Source of the DNA: Sorghum bicolor
Lineage: Eukaryota; Streptophyta; Magnoliopsida; Poales; Poaceae
DNA: 64,000 nt
Assembly (NCBI RefSeq): GCF_000003195.3
Contig: NC_012872.2
Coordinates: forward strand, 7,130,001-7,194,000
Reading direction: 5' to 3'
Each line of letters opens with the position of its first letter. Position 1 is the stretch's first letter. A program made the translations under genes and the position numbers. The notes under the pieces were generated by a model, which saw only the letters and a list, made by a program, of their open reading frames with translations, had not been told where the DNA came from and did no database searches. This document shows positions 59,164 through 64,000 of the stretch, one piece after another.

Positions 59164-59400
59164 ACTCCCTCTAACCTAAAATAATTAGACACTAATTGGA
59201 ACAAACATTTAAAGTAGTTGAGACTTTAGTTATAAAATCCGAACAGATTATTTAAATTTATACAATCAGAACAAATATTCACTGTTATTCCCTTTGTCCT
59301 AAAATAATTAGATACTAAGCAGAACAAACATCTAAAATAGTTGATACTTTTGTTATAAATCCGAACACATATTTATTTAAATTCTTAGCTAACAATCAGT
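59164..59400 (+). repeat. ~120-bp tandem duplication of a Stowaway-like half
   Basis: A unit with TTACTCCCTCTAACCTAAAA, AATTAGACACTAA, GAACAAACAT and AAATCCGAACA occurs at about 59164-59283 and again, about 85% alike by eye, at about 59284-59400. The first unit starts with a Stowaway-type end. Confidence 0.65.
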
Positions 59401-59636
59401 TATCCCGTCGCACTAAAAAACACAGAGGAAGAAAACCATAGAGAAGGCACCATGTACACGAAGAATACATGGAGTTGCAGGCCAAATTTTAGGCCTTGTT
59501 TGTTGTTTGTTTAGGATGGCCTTCCGCAAGGCGTCTGGCGGCTGGCAAAGAAAAACATACAGTGTTTGAGCTGCGTGTAGTTTATCTTCTACGGTGAATG
59601 ATCTCAAACCGGGCTTAACAAATACTTGAGACACAA

Positions 59637-59780
59637 AATTGTTAGAGATTTTTTTATAAAAATGTTAGATATAAAGTTTAAATACAAAATTGTTAGATAC
59701 AAAGTTTAGATAAAAAATTGTTAGAGAATCTTTTCTATAAAGTTTAGATACAAAATTGTTAGAGAATCTTTTTTTTGTAA
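59637..59780 (+). repeat. Short tandem array, ~35-bp unit
   Basis: Variants of ATAAAGTTTAGATACAAAAT followed by TGTTAGAGAATCTTTT recur about four times with length changes. Confidence 0.7.
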
Positions 59781-61602
59781 AAAATGAATTAGGAGGTGTT
59801 TTTACAAAATTGCTTGAGACACACTCTAAGTGCATCTTAGATGTACTTTCTCTGGAAGACAAATTTAATCAACCGTCAATGGATCTTGGGTGCTAGATGC
59901 ACTTCCCACGTGACAGAACAGTTGCTGTTGGAGGCTATTACTTTCGTAGTCCTCTTGGAGGTACACAACACGATAACAAAACCTGACACCTACTACTTGT
60001 TTGGAAATGATAATAATATATAATCAGAATTGTTCCTCTGCAGACCTAACCCTTGTTTCTTCGACCCAAGTATTTTAAAAATAAGACTATTGGGAAAACA
60101 TTGAAGACCTGAAAATTCACATTTCACAATTTTCTAAAGTCGTTAAGAAGCAGTTAGAAAACTTTACTCTTAAATATAATAATGTTCATCTATATATAAT
60201 ATTACTAGAAAAAATACATTCTTTTTGCTCATATTTTTAAGATATACATCACTTAGCGTAATGGAACGAGTAGGTTGTGGAAGCACGTGGGAAAACTAGA
60301 TAACCAAGAGGATAAAAGTAGAACCTCAATATAAGCAATGTAGCAGTTCAATCAATGTATAATCAGTTAGTAAAATAAATCGTGATGCCTTTAGATAAAA
60401 TTTTAAGCAAGCTGAATCTACCCTTCAAAATCAATATATCTTTATTTGGTTCTTTTTAAGGAGTAATTTTAATAAAGACAATCTTATTATATGTAGAGTA
60501 GAAAAGATGTTGAGTGTCGTTGCTTATGCAATAGCAAAGAACTCATTCAACGCTTGTCATTCAGTTGTCATGTGGGTATATTAATTACTTTTGTCATTTT
60601 TGCTCCAACAAGGAAATTCACGATTCCAGTAGCGACTCTGTTTGGAGAGTGGTTGAAGTTGTATTTGGCCAATGACCACCAAGGGACACAACAAAACTTT
60701 TGGACCTTGGCAACAACAAGTACTCGAATTTATAGTCCAAAGTTTGTGTAGGAGCAAGTACAATCATTGCGCCTATTTGGTCGAGCTAAATTGGTGTGTT
60801 TATTCTAATTAGTTATAGAAAATAATTGATTAAAATCTACAACAAAAACTTTGTACTAAAACATACCATATTATATGTTCCTTGTGTAGATCTATTCATG
60901 TGGTGTCGAAAAAATAGATTTATATTTTATGATGTTTTCTATAATTTACTATGATTTTTTAAATATTCAACCAAAATAAATAAATAAAAAGAAAAAAACA
61001 AAACCGTCTTTAAAACTGCTTATAACTAAGCCAGAGAGGTAAAACACATGGTTTTAAAAGTTGAGAGATGTGATTTGCTTGGTTTTGGAGTTTAGAGAGA
61101 AAGAACAGACTAATGTCAGGCCACAATAGTTGAGTGAGGAAAAATAGAATTTTTTTCCTATTAAAAAAGAAGACTAATGTCAGGCCTTCAAATTAACAAG
61201 CTCACCATTTTTTGGGCTGCCAGTTTCCACCCACTATCCTACGCTCGAGCTCGTTTCAACAGGCGGCCCAGCAATAACCAAACCGAGGAGGTCCAGCCCA
61301 GCACGAGTGAACAAAGTCAAAGCTCCTCCTGTCCTCCACCATGCAAGGCCCGCCTTTTCCGCCCAAATCACCGGAACCTCCGCTCTCCCGGTCCGGTCTC
61401 TCCCCTCCGATTCCCGTGCTGAGGAGGGAAGCACGCAACGCATCCGGCAGCTCACTCCATTGCCCACGTTCTCGCCGGTCGCGGTGCCGGCCCACGAGAC
61501 GCGCGTGCTCCGCCTTCCGCCCCGCGTTACCCAACCCCAACACCTACAACGACATGCCTACGCCATGTCGCCGTGACCGTGAACCAGCCAGCAGCCCAGC
61601 AC

Positions 61603-62227
61603 CAAGGTTCTGGGATCCATTTCTTGAAAAAATTCGGAGCTCACCGAATTGGACGAAATTCGGAAAATTCGGACCGGTATCCACTATAAATTTGAATGAA
61701 ATTTAAGCAAATTTGAACAAAATTTACCCAACACAGTCAAACATAGCACTAGACATGGGGAGGATGTGTGCAGCTCACCATGGAACGCATAGGTAGCGAG
61801 GAGGGGGTGGCGGTGTCTGGTGGCGGCAGGGGCAGCGTTGGCGCGGCAGATCAGCGCGGGGTGGACGTCGAGGAGCCGCCGTGGCGCATGGACGGGCGTC
61901 GGGGAGCCACCATGGCGCAGGGGCAGACGTCGAGAAGCGGCCATGGCTCTCATAGTGGCGGCCCTGGCGGCAGCGGCGGCAACGACGCTGGAGCAGTTCG
62001 TGGGATGTTTCTGCGCCGGCGGCGGAGAGCCAAACATCGGGTGGGATGAGTGTTTCTGCCATGTATTCACAGTAAAGAGTTCCTAGGCTCATTACTGGAC
62101 CGTTCAATGGGCTGACAATTTTGAATTGGGCTGAAATATTTGGCCGGTTTAGTTTTATTTCGGGCTGGGCCGAATTGGGCGAATTTCGCTGAGATTCGGT
62201 CGATTCGGGCCGAATCCCAGATCCTTG
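61603..62227. mobile_element. Non-autonomous hAT-like element with GC-rich interior, 625 bp
   Basis: Ends CAAGGTTCTGGGATCC and GAATCCCAGATCCTTG are inverted repeats (about 14 of 16 positions), flanked by the exact 8-bp duplication CCCAGCAC (61595-61602 and 62228-62235). The outer parts repeat GAATTGG/CGAATTCGG-like words. The middle (about 61790-62045) is GC-rich, open in several frames and compositionally unlike the rest, so it may be acquired sequence. Confidence 0.85.
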
Positions 62228-62235
62228 CCCAGCAC

Positions 62236-62461
62236 CATGATCTTATCGGTTGACAAACGAGGTGTTCATGGTACTGTGTATATGGTTGGCAAAAAATTCA
62301 GAGTTTATTCTCCTGAATCCTGATACTGGAATTGGACTCTCTGCCTGTGATCCCAGCTCAACCTGGATCGATCATCAGCCACGACGCAAAGAATCGCAGA
62401 ATGCTATGGTACACTCCCTCTGCTCCGGCCGGTGGGATCGCCGGCTGCAGCAGCAGGTCGA
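62236..62461. other. 3' flank of the GT14 gene
   Basis: Short stretch between the hAT-like element and the stop codon of the glycosyltransferase; presumably holds its 3' UTR. Confidence 0.5.
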
Positions 62462-63753
62462 TCACCCGAACCCCATGACCTTGGGCGCCAGCCGGAGCAG
62501 CTGCTGGAGCGTGTCCGGCGAGAACTTGCGCGCGAACAGGTTGCAGATGCCGTTCCTGGCGCCGTTGTAGAAGCATCGCCTGCCGCCTTCCTCCCTGATC
62601 TCCCTGATCCGCTCCTCCGTCACCTCGTCGGCGCCGTGGGTGTGCGGGTGCCGGTTGACGGCCCGCTTCCAGTCGGCGTACGTGAGCGTGCGGTTGGCGT
62701 TGCGGCGACCCCACCGGAGCAGGCTCACCAGCGTCGGCAGGTAGTGCTCGTCGATCAGGCACTCCCTCCGCCCCACGCAGAAGTCGCGGAACGCCGGGAA
62801 GCAGGCGTCGTCGGCGACGGACTCCAGCGCCAGCGCGCGGTCCATCTCGAACCACTGCGCGCCCTTCCGCCACCGCGCCAGCGTGATGTTGCGGGTGGCG
62901 AAGAATGGCCGGTACCGCGACCGGCTGCCGCCGTTCTCGTAGCAGTCCACGAAGCTGGTGTCGGAGCCCGTCAGGAAGGCGTACACGGTGGCGAAGTCGT
63001 ACACCGGGATGCACGCCTCGGAGAAGAGCGCGAACCGCTCGTTGCCCACGTCCAGCAGCGCGTTCGCCAGCAGCCGCCGCTCCGCCTCCACCAGGCTCGC
63101 GTCGCCCCATTTCGTTATCTGCAATCAAACCGGATGTTGCCAATTTAGCACGAGATGCATCCATACATTTTGCTCTGGATCTTGGTTACCTGGCTGGGGA
63201 TGTAGCGGCCGTAGAACGCGGAGTCCGGCGGCGGCGAGCCGGTGTAGGAGGGGTGGGCGTGGACGTAAATGGAGTACCGGCCTTCGTGGCCCGCGAAGAA
63301 CTTCTCCCAGAGAGGGCGGAGCGGGAGGTCCCCCCTGACCAGAAACAAGAAAGCCACCTTGGGCACGCGGCTGTCCGGCGTGCGGCGGACCATTGGCGCC
63401 ATGGACGCTCGCCAGTACAGCTCCTCGTCGGTCATGTTGTGCATGACGCCGTTCGGGGAAAGGAAGCCCGCTGACCGAACCTGCGGGCTTTGCGGCGGCG
63501 GCGGCGGCGGCTGTGACGGCGGTGTTGGTGGCGTCGTCAGCGGCGGAGGCGAAGAAGACGACGACGAGGGCGCAGCACTAGAGCGTAACGACGGTGGCAT
63601 GAAAGGGAGGTAGTATCGGATGAACATGGCGTTGGAGGAGGTCACGCCGAGAACGAACCCCAACGAGACGAGGAGAAGCATGGATGCCACGCCGACGAGC
63701 CTCCCGCCTAAACGAGACGCCGCCGCCCGCGTGGGCTTCTTCGTGTCCTTCAT
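62462..63753 (-). CDS. GT14 glycosyltransferase (Core-2/I-branching, DUF266 / BC10-like)
   Basis: Two exons on the minus strand, 63753-63190 and 63118-62462, with a 71-nt GT-AG intron in phase 0, giving 406 aa, a usual length for the family. It is a type II membrane protein: a short basic N-terminus (MKDTKKPTR), a hydrophobic anchor (about aa 18-40, VGVASMLLLVSLGFVLGV), a Pro/Ser-rich stem (about aa 55-92) and a luminal Branch domain (about aa 130-380). Family landmarks are KVAFLFLVRGDLPLRPLWEK, YSIYVHAHPSY, SLVEAERRLLANALLD, FALFSEACIPVYDFATVYAF, WRKGAQWFEMDRALALE and DEHYLPTL. Plant members sit in the Golgi; rice BC10 affects cell-wall strength and arabinogalactan proteins. The exact donor and acceptor sugars are unknown for this clade. 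Confidence 0.93.
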
Positions 63754-63840
63754 GGCTATGGCTCCTTGGCTTCAAGCTAGCTTAGCATGCGTGAGGGAGA
63801 AGGAGAAACGCTCTGCCCTGGTAGTACACACTTGCAGCTA

Positions 63841-63850
63841 GCCTTATACA
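63841..63850 (-). promoter_or_regulatory. Possible TATA box of the GT14 gene
   Basis: On the minus strand this reads TGTATAAGGC, about 90 bp upstream of the start codon, a plausible TATA distance with a short 5' UTR. Weak by itself. Confidence 0.35.
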
Positions 63851-64000
63851 ATGGTTGCTACTCTGCTGCCTCGTTCGTTGATGGAATCGGAGTTCACGCA
63901 CGGCGCCGATCGCTTTGCTTCCGCTGCAAATTAACATGGCTTGTTCGTGCAAAAGCTACTAGTGTACTACGTGCCCGGCCTGATTCACTTCGCGAGTTGT

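Larger units (their letters stand above)
58359..61602. other. Receptor kinase 5' flank and intergenic DNA
   Basis: 58.36-58.8 kb is GC-rich and probably the kinase promoter and 5' UTR, with no clear TATA. Further on lie two tandem-repeat arrays (59.16 and 59.64 kb), then AT-rich DNA and, at 61.2-61.6 kb, a GC-richer part with overlapping frames but no domain. Confidence 0.45.

Noticed and set aside
61768..62107. Frames inside the 61.6-kb hAT-like element
   Set aside because: Several overlapping frames on both strands in a GC-rich core; no domain.
1..64000. CRISPR arrays, rRNA or tRNA genes
   Set aside because: None seen: no regularly spaced repeats with unique spacers, and no sequence with a full set of tRNA or rRNA landmarks on reading. 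A covariance-model scan was not possible.

Overview
This is nuclear DNA from a grass. Coding exons are GC-rich and often spliced (GT-AG introns), intergenic DNA is AT-rich, and the space between genes is full of grass-type MITEs: Tourist/PIF-Harbinger-like elements with GGCCTTGTTTAGTT ends and TTA/TAA target duplications, and Stowaway/Tc1-mariner-like elements with CTCCCTCCGT ends and TA duplications. The mix points to a panicoid grass of the sorghum/sugarcane/maize group. Sorghum is the best guess, from general knowledge only; no search was run.

Five protein-coding genes can be supported, with these product calls. (1) Minus strand, 1878-3746: a six-exon CBP60-type calmodulin-binding transcription factor, 451 aa, with a TATA box and an upstream TGACGTCA box. 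(2) Minus strand, 19118-22719: a three-exon sterol C-5 desaturase (STE1/DWF7 type), 276 aa, with all three histidine boxes. (3) Plus strand, 31303-33645: an intronless 780-aa TPR + PB1 protein of the Phox/CLMP1 family. (4) Minus strand, 56129-58358: a two-exon LRR-III receptor-like kinase, 710 aa, apparently a pseudokinase and apparently spliced through a GC-AG intron. (5) Minus strand, 62462-63753: a two-exon GT14 (Branch/DUF266) glycosyltransferase, 406 aa. The genes are single and independent; nothing suggests a cluster or a shared pathway.

The rest is intergenic and repeat-derived. 4.1-7.9 kb holds MITEs. 7.9-13.2 kb holds a local segmental duplication in which a promoter-like segment ending in a TATA motif occurs three times, with no conserved protein. 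A frameshifted LINE reverse transcriptase relic lies at 11.15-11.79 kb. 15.99-16.26 kb is a small non-autonomous Helitron. Four non-autonomous hAT-like elements have exact 8-bp target duplications (16.53-17.01, 38.85-39.38, 49.74-50.28 and 61.60-62.23 kb). 22.9-24.0 kb is a side-by-side and nested MITE cluster. 25.3-25.7 kb holds a frameshifted S-domain receptor kinase (PAN domain) fragment. 36.8-37.1 kb looks like part of a Copia-type LTR. 43.3-49.67 kb is a low-coding region with internal repeats that ends in a Helitron-type 3' terminus. 51.75-52.61 kb is a 5'-truncated LINE with poly(A) and target duplication. 53.8-54.8 kb is a run of four Tourist-like elements.

The observations most worth a second look are the triplicated non-coding promoter-like unit (7.9-13.2 kb), the possible gene-fragment-carrying Helitron ending at 49,666, and the GC-AG intron in the receptor kinase.
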